Below are positions 6,850 to 14,575 of a stretch of 26,865 nt of DNA, in pieces. Both the position numbers and the translations under genes were made by a program. The stretch's first letter is position 1, and each line of letters begins with the position of its first letter. The notes beneath the pieces were generated by a model. It was not told the origin of the DNA. It searched no databases and saw only the letters and a list, made by a program, of their open reading frames with translations. This stretch comes from UMGS1663 sp963558185 (GTDB lineage: Bacteria > Bacillota > Clostridia > TANB77 > CAG-508), in the NCBI GenBank assembly GCA_963558185.1, contig CAUWFE010000019.1, forward strand, positions 1-26,865, in the 5' to 3' direction.

Positions 6850-7746
6850 ATGAAAAAGTTAATTGTTGAAGAAAAATATAATAATAAAAATTTACAAAAT
6901 TACATACTAAAAAAGTTTCCTACTATAAGTCAAAACTTATTTTTTAAAACTTTAAGAAAAAAAGATTTTAAAATAAATGGTATTAGAACATCTCAAAATA
7001 CTATTGTTCACACAGGTGATATTATAGAAATGTATATTTCTGATAATTTATTAGGTGATAATATTTACAATTTTGAGAACTTATATAGCCATAAAATTTT
7101 TGAAGATGACAATATTTTAATTTTAAATAAACCTGCTAAAATAGAAGTTTTAGGTGAAAACTCTCTTACATCTATATTGAATTCTCATTTTGATTTTATT
7201 TATCCTTGTCATAGATTAGATAGAAATACTCAAGGTTTAATTTTATTTGCTAAAAATAAATGTGCATTAGATATTTTATTTAATGCATTTAAACAAAAGG
7301 AAATTAAGAAACATTATTTAGCTGTTGTTTATGGTATACCTAAAAAGAAAAATCTAACTATAAATAGTTATCTTTTTAAAGATGCAAAAAAATCTATTGT
7401 ATATATTTCGGATATTCCTAAAAAAGGATATTTACCTATTATTACTAGTTATACAGTAAAAAAAGAAAATAGCAAAAAAAATATTAGCCTTTTAGATGTT
7501 GAAATAGAAACAGGTAGAACTCATCAAATTCGTGCTCAATTGGCACATATTAATTTACCAATTATAGGTGATGAAAAATATGGAGATTATGAAATTAATA
7601 AAAATTTCCATCAAAAAGAACAATTATTATGGAATTATTCTTTAAAATTTTGCTTTACTTCTAATGCAGGAGTTTTGAATTATTTAAATAATAAAATTTT
7701 TACATTACCTAATATACAAGATATAGAAGATAAATTTGTTTTTTGA
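6850..7746 (+). CDS. RluA-family pseudouridine synthase
   Basis: Converts specific uridines in rRNA or tRNA to pseudouridine. The 298 residues comprise an N-terminal S4-like RNA-binding segment (about 1-65, with K-I-N-G-I-R and G-D-I-I-E) and a catalytic domain with H-R-L-D-R-N-T-Q-G-L (H-R-L-D at 121-124; D124 is the catalytic aspartate) and G-R-T-H-Q-I-R-A-Q-L-A-H later on. The target base cannot be told from the sequence; RluC/RluD-like activity is the usual annotation. There is no Shine-Dalgarno sequence; the promoter -10 box lies only seven bases before the ATG, so translation from a leaderless mRNA is expected. It is one of two genes in the window transcribed to the right. Confidence 0.93.
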   Translation: MKKLIVEEKYNNKNLQNYILKKFPTISQNLFFKTLRKKDFKINGIRTSQNTIVHTGDIIEMYISDNLLGDNIYNFENLYSHKIFEDDNILILNKPAKIEVLGENSLTSILNSHFDFIYPCHRLDRNTQGLILFAKNKCALDILFNAFKQKEIKKHYLAVVYGIPKKKNLTINSYLFKDAKKSIVYISDIPKKGYLPIITSYTVKKENSKKNISLLDVEIETGRTHQIRAQLAHINLPIIGDEKYGDYEINKNFHQKEQLLWNYSLKFCFTSNAGVLNYLNNKIFTLPNIQDIEDKFVF

Positions 7747-7828
7747 TAATTTTAAATATCATGTTTTGAATGCTTACTTATTCTAAGAACTAAATAACAT
7801 AAAAATGATATAAATAGGAGAATAAAAT

Positions 7829-8456
7829 ATGGGAATTTTTGATAAAATTGATTTTAATAATTTACCTAAAAATTATAATGAATGTGATGTAAGAGAAGAT
7901 ATTATTACTCCATTATAGATATGTGCTATGTAATGGTAAAGAATTAAATATTTTTGAAGTGAATAAAAAAGAACCTGTATTATCTATTCAATTAGCTAAA
8001 GCTTCAGAAGCTGATTGGAATAAATTATATGAACTTTTGAGTCCAATGGCCTTTACAAATCCCCATATATTTAATTTTAAACCAGACTATGGTATATGGT
8101 GTTTAAGAAATGGCATAAAAGAAGAAACTATGCAATTTTTTCATAATTGTTATATTTTAGATATTGCAAGGTTAAAGGATAACTTATTTACTTTTACATC
8201 AGTAATAACTAGAGATGAAGAATTATTGGCTTCTTTTGATTTTGATATTTCTTTATTTGAAGATTTTATGGCACAAATACCAGATAATTTAAAAAACACT
8301 ATAAGAAATTCTCTTAGAAAAAGTCCATTTAAATATCAAGCAAATGATAAATCTGAATCTTTTCCATTAAACTTTTCAGCTTGCTTAACAGATATAGTAA
8401 TAAAAAATGAAAATGAAGAATATTTGCCTTTGTGCGTGCATGAATTTAGACATTAA
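7829..8456 (+). pseudogene. Restriction-endonuclease-type (HsdR_N-like) protein, internal deletion
   Basis: A good start (AGGAG nine bases before ATG 7829) opens a protein reading M-G-I-F-D-K-I-D-F-N-N-L-P-K..V-R-E-D-I-I-T-P-L, then a stop at 7916-7918. The other frame resumes at once with R-Y-V-L-C-N-G-K-E-L-N-I-F-E-V and runs to 8456. In proteins of this type I recall that the two pieces are separated by a nuclease core with a P-D-x..D-x-K pattern, which is absent here. The data fit a deletion of roughly 80-100 codons, with loss of frame at about 7914-7919. The rest (about 177 residues) shows no further motif that I know. Family assignment is by resemblance only. It is a likely dead remnant of a defence gene. 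Confidence 0.6.
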
Positions 8457-8499
8457 ATTCAATAATTTGTTAAAAATGAGACTATTAAAAAAGTCTTCT

Positions 8500-8543
8500 A
8501 AAAAAATGAGATTTGAAATATTTTTATTCCAAATCTCATTTTT
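8500..8543. terminator. Bidirectional terminator between convergent genes
   Basis: Arms 8502-8519 and 8526-8543 pair over 18 bases with one irregular pair, which is a G-T wobble on the minus strand. T-runs lie on both sides. It separates the rightward pseudogene from the leftward glycosyltransferase gene. Confidence 0.8.
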
Positions 8544-8552
8544 CATACCCAT

Positions 8553-10085
8553 TTAATTATACTGAATTATATTTTTTAAATTATTAAACATCTTTTTTAT
8601 TATATTTGTAATTTTATTATCATTAATGCATAAGCTTGCAATTGGCATCAACACTATAATATATGGAACTATATATCGTGATTTTGCCTCCCACAAAATA
8701 TGGAATAAAAAGCCTCCTATAAATATAGTAATTAGAAAAATTACATCATTAGAAAGATTTTTCCTATTTTGAATCAAGAATATACAAGAACATAAACATA
8801 TTACTATTAAAATGGCTTTTTCATAAAATGTTAAAGGTTCTGTAAAATTTTCTATAGAATCATTTTCTTTTACAATATTACTTCTAATAGCAGAATAAGT
8901 ATTTTCTGTCCACATTGAAGCAAGCTTATCTCTATAAAATTCAAGAGCATAAATAGGATTATCTAAAAAATAACTTAATCTATTTTTAATTTCGTCTACA
9001 TATTCAACTTTTGCTTTATCTATATTTTTTAATGCATATTCTCCTCTATCTTCATTATACCAGCCATATCCTCTCCATGATTCTTCCATTGCCATAAGGA
9101 AATAACTTATTATTGGATATTCTGCATTTGTATCCATGTCATATTTTTTTAGATAATAATTTTGAACAAATGAAGCTGGTAAAATTGAAATACATATGTA
9201 CATAAAAATTACAACTATATTGATAATGTTTTCCTTCCACTTTCTATACGTAATATTTGTAAACATATTCCATAGTAAATACATTACTGTAGCAATTATG
9301 AAAATTAAGCTATTCATCCTCATCATATATGCTATCATAGTAAATATTGAAGCAAATATAGGATATCTAATTTGTTTAGTTTCTGAATATTTCATCATAA
9401 AATATACCGCAAATAGGCATAATGCAATACTTGGAATATCTCCGTAAATAAAAGTAGATAACATTATTAATGGAATAAAGGTCAATATAAATAAAAGTAA
9501 TCTTGTTTTATTTACTTCGTATTTTTTTGACAAATGCTGAACTATTTTATATAAAGCAATTACAATTGCAATATTTCCAATTACATTTAATATTCGTAAA
9601 AGTCCAATACCATCAAAATGTATTATTCTAAAGAATAAACTAAAAACAAAAGCTAATGATATTTGTTGATGATAAGATTGCATATACTGGCTAAGTGGTA
9701 TTCCAGCATAAGTCATATCTGGTAAAAATTCTTCTAAATTATTGTTATAAAATGTTTGAGCTAAATTACAAGCATGTATTTGGTCTCCCACAATAGGAGG
9801 TCTAATAGCAATTATCCATATTATATTTATTATTGCATATACTGAAATAATTATAATTAATAATTTCCTTTTTTTCTTAGAAGTCAAATTCATACATTTT
9901 TTATCAATTACATTTGTTATTACATATATTAGAATTCCAAACAAGATAATTCCTAAAATATATATAAACGTATTATTTCTAATCTCAATATGTTCAGAAC
10001 TATCTAAAATTGCTGTAAATAAAATATTTAAAGTAGTTACCAATATTAAACAAATTATCCCTATTACATATATTAATTTTTTCAT
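8553..10085 (-). CDS. GT-C membrane glycosyltransferase (GT39/PMT-like)
   Basis: A 510-residue integral membrane protein with about ten or more hydrophobic segments, starting with one at residues 3-25. The first large outer loop holds P-I-V-G-D-Q-I-H with D101 in the position of the catalytic aspartate of lipid-phosphate-sugar-dependent GT-C enzymes. The late motif L-W-E-A-K-S-R-Y-I-V-P-Y fits ArnT/PMT-type proteins. It probably transfers a sugar from an undecaprenyl- or dolichyl-type carrier to a cell-envelope acceptor; donor and acceptor are unknown. The start at 10085 has AAAGGGG nine bases upstream. It is 143 bases downstream of ftsH with a hairpin between, so it may be partly co-transcribed or separate. 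Confidence 0.75.
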   Translation of the reverse strand: MKKLIYVIGIICLILVTTLNILFTAILDSSEHIEIRNNTFIYILGIILFGILIYVITNVIDKKCMNLTSKKKRKLLIIIISVYAIINIIWIIAIRPPIVGDQIHACNLAQTFYNNNLEEFLPDMTYAGIPLSQYMQSYHQQISLAFVFSLFFRIIHFDGIGLLRILNVIGNIAIVIALYKIVQHLSKKYEVNKTRLLLFILTFIPLIMLSTFIYGDIPSIALCLFAVYFMMKYSETKQIRYPIFASIFTMIAYMMRMNSLIFIIATVMYLLWNMFTNITYRKWKENIINIVVIFMYICISILPASFVQNYYLKKYDMDTNAEYPIISYFLMAMEESWRGYGWYNEDRGEYALKNIDKAKVEYVDEIKNRLSYFLDNPIYALEFYRDKLASMWTENTYSAIRSNIVKENDSIENFTEPLTFYEKAILIVICLCSCIFLIQNRKNLSNDVIFLITIFIGGFLFHILWEAKSRYIVPYIIVLMPIASLCINDNKITNIIKKMFNNLKNIIQYN

Positions 10086-10111
10086 TTTGTTTCCCCTTTT
10101 TCTACCATTAA

Positions 10112-10160
10112 AAGTGAACCATGCTTATTAAACTTTTTATCTAATAATTTAGGTTCACTT
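10112..10160. other. Nested hairpin between ftsH and the glycosyltransferase
   Basis: AAGTGAACC (10112-10120) pairs perfectly with 10152-10160, and an inner TTATTA/TAATAA pair sits within. On the minus strand only four T follow, so it would be a weak ftsH terminator. The string TAAAAGTGAAC at its left arm also occurs at the centre of the large inverted repeat at 19250-19434. Confidence 0.5.
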
Positions 10161-10228
10161 AAAATTTATCCATATCTTTCTATAATTTAGTTTCTGTGCA
10201 TATTTGCTAATTTTACATATAACAAAAA

Positions 10229-12013
10229 TTATTTTTCAAAAATACTATTAAATTCTTCTTCATAAATTGTTTCTTTAGAAAGTAAAGTTTGTGCTACTGT
10301 TTCTAATTTATCCATATGTTCTCTAATAATTGCTTGTGCTTTCATATATGCTGTATCTAATAATATTTTTATTTCTGCTCCTATTGCATCTCCAAATTTT
10401 TCCCCTAAAAGTTGAAGTTCATATGGATCTTTATCTGTGTTTATTGATATGTTTCCTACTGTATCACTCATTCCATATACAGTTACCATATCTTTTGCAA
10501 TTTGAGTTGCAACTTGTATGTCATTACCAGCTCCAGTTGATATATCATGAAAAATTATACTTTCAGCTGCTCTTCCACCCATTAAAACTATTAATCTTTC
10601 TTCTAATTCTAGTTTTTGTATATAGTTTTTATCCTCAGATGTTTTTTGCATTGTATATCCTCCAGCCATTCCTCTTGGTATAATAGAAATTTCTTTTACA
10701 TCTTCTTGTGTTGGTAAAAATTTACTTACTACTGCATGGCCAGCTTCATGATATGCTGTTATTCTTTTATCTTTATCTGATATTACTCTACTTACCTTTT
10801 GCAAACCTACTGTTACTTTTTTCATAGCTTCTTCTAAATCTTGTTTTTCAATGACCATATGTCCATTTACAGTTGCTATAATAGCAGATTCATTTAAAAT
10901 ATTTGCAAGTTCTGCTCCTGTTAAACCTGCTGTGTCTTCTGCTATAGATTTTAAGTTCACATCATCTGCAAATTTCTTTTCTTTTGCATGAATGTTTAAG
11001 ATTTCTTCTCTTCCACGTACATCTGGAACTTGAACTGTTATTTGTCTGTCAAATCTTCCTGGTCTTAATAATGCTTTGTCTAACATTTCAGGTCTATTTG
11101 TAGCAGCTAATACTATTATAGGCTCTTCTGTAGAAAATCCATCCATTTCTACTAATAATTGATTTAAAGTTTGATTATTTTCTGAATCAGCCCCATTTCC
11201 ACCACTACGTCTTGCTCCAATTGCGTCAATTTCATCTATAAATACTATACATGGCGACATTTTTCTTGCTTTTTCAAATAATTTTCTCACACGAGAAGCT
11301 CCTAAACCTGCAAACATTTCAATAAATTCTGAACCACTCATTGCTATAAAAGGAACCCCTGCTTCTCCTGCAATAGCTTTTGCTATTAATGTTTTCCCTG
11401 TACCTGGCTTTCCATATAATAAAACTCCTTTCGGAATTTTTGCACCCATTTTAGTAAATTTTTCAGGCTTTTTCAAAAATTCTACAATTTCTTTTAATTC
11501 TTGTTTTTCTTCATTTAATCCTGCAACATCATCAAATCTTACTTTTACTTTTGTAGTAGTTTCATCATAAACCTTTCCACTTTCTCCAAAACCTTGCATT
11601 TTAAATACAAGAATAAATAATGCTACTATTAAAATAGTTGGTAACAATTGTATTAGCACTCCCATAAATGACATAAATCCATTTTGTGGATTTTGTATAA
11701 GCTCTATATCATTTCCTTCAGCAACTTTTTCTTGTATTAATTCAATAAAAGCTTGTACATTAGGAACAATTGCATTCTTTTCTTTTTCAATGTCCTTTAG
11801 TTTTATTTTAACACTGCTACTACCAACTGTCATTTCTACTTTTTCAACTTCACCATCTGATACACTTTTTATTAATTCTGTATATGCCATTTTATTTTCA
11901 TCAGATTTGCTTGCAAATACAGTAATTACAATTATTAATGTCAAAACTAATATTGCTGCACATAGGCTAATTAATAAAATTTTATTTTTTTGTTTATCTT
12001 CTTTGTTATTCAT
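10229..12013 (-). CDS. ftsH: ATP-dependent zinc metalloprotease FtsH
   Basis: Membrane-anchored AAA+ protease that extracts and degrades membrane and unstable cytosolic proteins as a hexamer. From the chosen start (594 residues): membrane segment about 12-34, extracellular part, second membrane segment about 115-139, AAA+ domain with Walker A G-K-P-G-T-G-K-T (201-208) and Walker B I-V-F-I-D-E-I-D (256-263), then the peptidase with H-E-A-G-H (422-426) and a later T-G-A-G-N-D that gives the third zinc ligand. The pore loop reads M-F-A-G-L-G-A, a mild change from the usual F-V-G-V-G-A. The start at 12013 is preferred over an in-frame ATG at 12100 because GGAGG precedes it and the longer form overlaps the upstream gene. 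It is last in the PBP-cysS-DUF1189-ftsH run, 16 bases after the DUF1189 gene. Confidence 0.96.
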   Translation of the reverse strand: MNNKEDKQKNKILLISLCAAILVLTLIIVITVFASKSDENKMAYTELIKSVSDGEVEKVEMTVGSSSVKIKLKDIEKEKNAIVPNVQAFIELIQEKVAEGNDIELIQNPQNGFMSFMGVLIQLLPTILIVALFILVFKMQGFGESGKVYDETTTKVKVRFDDVAGLNEEKQELKEIVEFLKKPEKFTKMGAKIPKGVLLYGKPGTGKTLIAKAIAGEAGVPFIAMSGSEFIEMFAGLGASRVRKLFEKARKMSPCIVFIDEIDAIGARRSGGNGADSENNQTLNQLLVEMDGFSTEEPIIVLAATNRPEMLDKALLRPGRFDRQITVQVPDVRGREEILNIHAKEKKFADDVNLKSIAEDTAGLTGAELANILNESAIIATVNGHMVIEKQDLEEAMKKVTVGLQKVSRVISDKDKRITAYHEAGHAVVSKFLPTQEDVKEISIIPRGMAGGYTMQKTSEDKNYIQKLELEERLIVLMGGRAAESIIFHDISTGAGNDIQVATQIAKDMVTVYGMSDTVGNISINTDKDPYELQLLGEKFGDAIGAEIKILLDTAYMKAQAIIREHMDKLETVAQTLLSKETIYEEEFNSIFEK

Positions 12014-12029
12014 GATTCCTCCATTTTTC

Positions 12030-13097
12030 TTAAACATTATCCGCTTGTGGCTTACTTGGATTATTTTCATCTTTTTGCTTTTCTTCTTTTTCTTTATCAC
12101 GTTTTTTTCTTCTCTCTTTTTCTTCTCTTTCTAGTCTTTCTTTTTCTTGTTCTTCTTCCTCTGCTTTCTTTTCTGCTGCTACTCTTGCTTGTTCCTCTAT
12201 TATTAATGCTAGTTCTTGCTGTTTTTTTACAACATCTGATTTTATTATAAATAATGCTGCTACTACATAAATATATGCTACTGTTATATACATAACATCA
12301 AAATATGAAATTGTAAATCCAGTTAAATTATTTACAGCAATATACAATGCTAATAATAAACTTGGTAATGTTAAAGCATGAATTGCCATTTTTATCATTG
12401 CAGTAAATCTTAAACGTAAACGTAAAACCATTGCTGTTACATATCCTGCAAATCCAATAACTATTGCATACATAAGTGCCATAATAAAGTTAATCATAAA
12501 TGTATATATACAATATGTAAGCCATATTGCTATTGCTATCATAATTTTATTATTACCAGAAAAATAATTTACTATATCATTTTTTTCTAATCTTTCTATT
12601 CCATAAATTTCAAAAAAGTCTTTATACATATATTCTATTAGCTGATTATTTGATGGTAATTTAAAATACATTTTATCTTTTAATAGTAATATTGAAGTAT
12701 TATTTTGTTTTAATTCTTTTTTATAATCTTCAATTTGTTCTTGTGTTAAGCCTTCTTTTGAATCAATAATTACCTCTTGTATCATTTCATCTTCAATTTT
12801 TATTTTAATTGGCTCATTATTATTTTGAACTATTAAATTTTCATTTTCATATATCATATTAGGAAGTTCTTTATCTATATATGAAACTGCCTGTCCTATT
12901 TTTTGATATATATTTATACTAAAGAAAACTCCGCAAAACATTGTAATTAAAATTATAAGTATAATAAGATAAGAAACTGTTTTTGTAAAATGCTTTGAAG
13001 CAAGTAAAGGATATTTATCAAAATCCTTTATACTTGCTAACATTTTTTGAAAAAAGTTCATCTCTTTTACTTCTTGTTTATTTTCCTCACCCATCAT
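12030..13097 (-). CDS. DUF1189-type membrane protein
   Basis: A 355-residue membrane protein. Residues about 12-36 give F-F-Q-K-M-L-A-S-I-K-D-F-D-K-Y, the usual opening of DUF1189 proteins; one membrane segment follows (about 42-64), then an outer domain of about 120 residues, then four membrane segments (about 185-290). The last 65 residues are a highly charged Glu/Lys/Arg helix, probably a cytosolic coiled coil. The function is not established. It lies 13 bases after cysS and 16 bases before ftsH, so the three are probably one transcript. Two ATGs stand side by side (13097 and 13094); AGGAAG serves either. Confidence 0.7.
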   Translation of the reverse strand: MMGEENKQEVKEMNFFQKMLASIKDFDKYPLLASKHFTKTVSYLIILIILITMFCGVFFSINIYQKIGQAVSYIDKELPNMIYENENLIVQNNNEPIKIKIEDEMIQEVIIDSKEGLTQEQIEDYKKELKQNNTSILLLKDKMYFKLPSNNQLIEYMYKDFFEIYGIERLEKNDIVNYFSGNNKIMIAIAIWLTYCIYTFMINFIMALMYAIVIGFAGYVTAMVLRLRLRFTAMIKMAIHALTLPSLLLALYIAVNNLTGFTISYFDVMYITVAYIYVVAALFIIKSDVVKKQQELALIIEEQARVAAEKKAEEEEQEKERLEREEKERRKKRDKEKEEKQKDENNPSKPQADNV

Positions 13098-13110
13098 TTG
13101 CGCTTCCTTC

Positions 13111-14514
13111 CTATTTTGTTTTTTCTACTTCCATACCATTTTTTGTATCTTTTACAGTATACCCTTTTTCTTCTAATTCATTTCTTATTTTATCAGAAAG
13201 TTCCCAATTTTTATTTTCTCTTGCTAATTTTCTTTCATTTATTAGATTTTTTATTTCTTCTGGAAGTTCAATTTCTTTTTGATTATCTAAATATTTTTTT
13301 GCATTTTGTAAATCTAATCCTAAAATTTCATCAAAATCTAATAAAAGTTTTGCAAATTGTTTTGATTGTTTTTCATTTCGTGCAACTTCCCATACAATGC
13401 CCATTGCCAACGGTAAATTTAAGTCATCATTTACTGCTTCTATAAAACGATTATAGTATTTTTTTATTTCTTCATCTTCTATTATTTCTTCTCCTGAAGA
13501 ATGTTTTAAATAGCTTTCACGCAATCTATTTAATGCTTTTTGTGCTGAATATGCACCATCAAATGTAAAGTTTAATTTTGTTCTATAATGTGCTGTATAG
13601 CAAAATAATTTATATGCTAGTGGTTCTATTCCTTTTTCTTGTAATTGAGCTAGTGTATATGTATTTCCTAAACTCTTTGACATTTTACCACCATCTACTT
13701 GTAAAAATTCTACATGCATCCATGTTTTTGCTGGAATTTTTCCTGTTGCTCCTTTACTTTGAGCTATTTCATTTTCATGATGTGTAGGAATATGGTCCAC
13801 TCCACCAGTGTGTATATCAAATTGGTCACCCAGATATTTTCTTCCCATTGTTGAACATTCTAAGTGCCATCCTGGATATGATAAGCCCCATGGGCTTTCC
13901 CATTTCATAATATGGTTTTCAGGAGCTTTTATCCATACTGCAAAATCGTAAGGATTTCTTTTTTCTTTGTCTACTTCAACCCTTGCACCTGCTATTTGTT
14001 CATCTAACTTTCTGTTAGATAAAATAGGATATTTGTCTAATTTAGATACATCAAAATATATTGCAGTAGAAGTTTCATACGCATATCCATTTTTTATTAA
14101 AGTTTCAACATATTGCTCCATTTCTGTAATATGTTCTGTTGCTTTTGCAATAATTTCTGGTATATCTATGTTTAGCATATGTATATCTTTTAAAAATACT
14201 TCTGTATAAAATTTTGCTATTTCATATGGGTTTTTATTTTCTTTTTTTGCAGCTTTCTCCATTTTATCTTCGCCTTCATCAGCATCTGATTCTAGATGAC
14301 CTACATCTGTAATATTCATTACATGTTTTAAAGAATATCCATTATTTTTTAATACTCTACGTAAATTATCCATAAAAATATATGCTCTAAAATTGCCAAT
14401 ATGTGCAAAACTATATACCGTAGGGCCACATGTATATATTCTAACTTGTTTTCCTTCTAATGGTTTAAATTCTTCTTTTTGTCTTGTTAAAGTATTATAT
14501 AAGTATAAATTCAT
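13111..14514 (-). CDS. cysS: Cysteinyl-tRNA synthetase
   Basis: Charges tRNA-Cys with cysteine in the cytoplasm. From the chosen start it has 467 residues, near the usual 460. Motifs: Y-T-C-G-P-T-V-Y with zinc ligand C29, H-I-G-N (38-41, the form normal for this enzyme), W-H-L-E-C-S with C220, H-H-E-N-E for the remaining zinc ligands, and K-M-S-K-S at 277-281; a DALR-type helical C-terminal domain follows. The start at 14514 (M-N-L-Y-L-Y-N-T-L-T) is preferred over the ATG at 14526 because GGAGGAG lies just before it and family members begin this way. It lies 61 bases after the PBP gene with a hairpin between. No T-box is seen in front of it, unlike ileS. Confidence 0.96.
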   Translation of the reverse strand: MNLYLYNTLTRQKEEFKPLEGKQVRIYTCGPTVYSFAHIGNFRAYIFMDNLRRVLKNNGYSLKHVMNITDVGHLESDADEGEDKMEKAAKKENKNPYEIAKFYTEVFLKDIHMLNIDIPEIIAKATEHITEMEQYVETLIKNGYAYETSTAIYFDVSKLDKYPILSNRKLDEQIAGARVEVDKEKRNPYDFAVWIKAPENHIMKWESPWGLSYPGWHLECSTMGRKYLGDQFDIHTGGVDHIPTHHENEIAQSKGATGKIPAKTWMHVEFLQVDGGKMSKSLGNTYTLAQLQEKGIEPLAYKLFCYTAHYRTKLNFTFDGAYSAQKALNRLRESYLKHSSGEEIIEDEEIKKYYNRFIEAVNDDLNLPLAMGIVWEVARNEKQSKQFAKLLLDFDEILGLDLQNAKKYLDNQKEIELPEEIKNLINERKLARENKNWELSDKIRNELEEKGYTVKDTKNGMEVEKTK

Positions 14515-14539
14515 AAGCTCCTCCATTCATATTTTGATA

Positions 14540-14566
14540 ATTGCACCTATAATAGATAGGTGCAAT
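14540..14566. other. Perfect 11-bp hairpin between the PBP gene and cysS
   Basis: ATTGCACCTAT (14540-14550) and its complement (14556-14566) enclose a 5-base loop. Neither strand has a T-run after it, so it is not a standard terminator. It may protect or process the mRNA between the two genes. Confidence 0.5.
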
Positions 14567-14575
14567 CATCTACTT

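Noticed and set aside
12014..12100. Longer FtsH start with a Lys-rich leader
   Set aside because: It overlaps the end of the DUF1189 gene and lacks a ribosome site; 12013 has GGAGG and gives the normal FtsH N-terminus.
11790..12250. Plus-strand hydrophobic reading frames opposite ftsH and the DUF1189 gene
   Set aside because: They are the complement of a Glu/Lys-rich coil and a membrane segment, which reads as Phe/Leu/Ser; no start signals.
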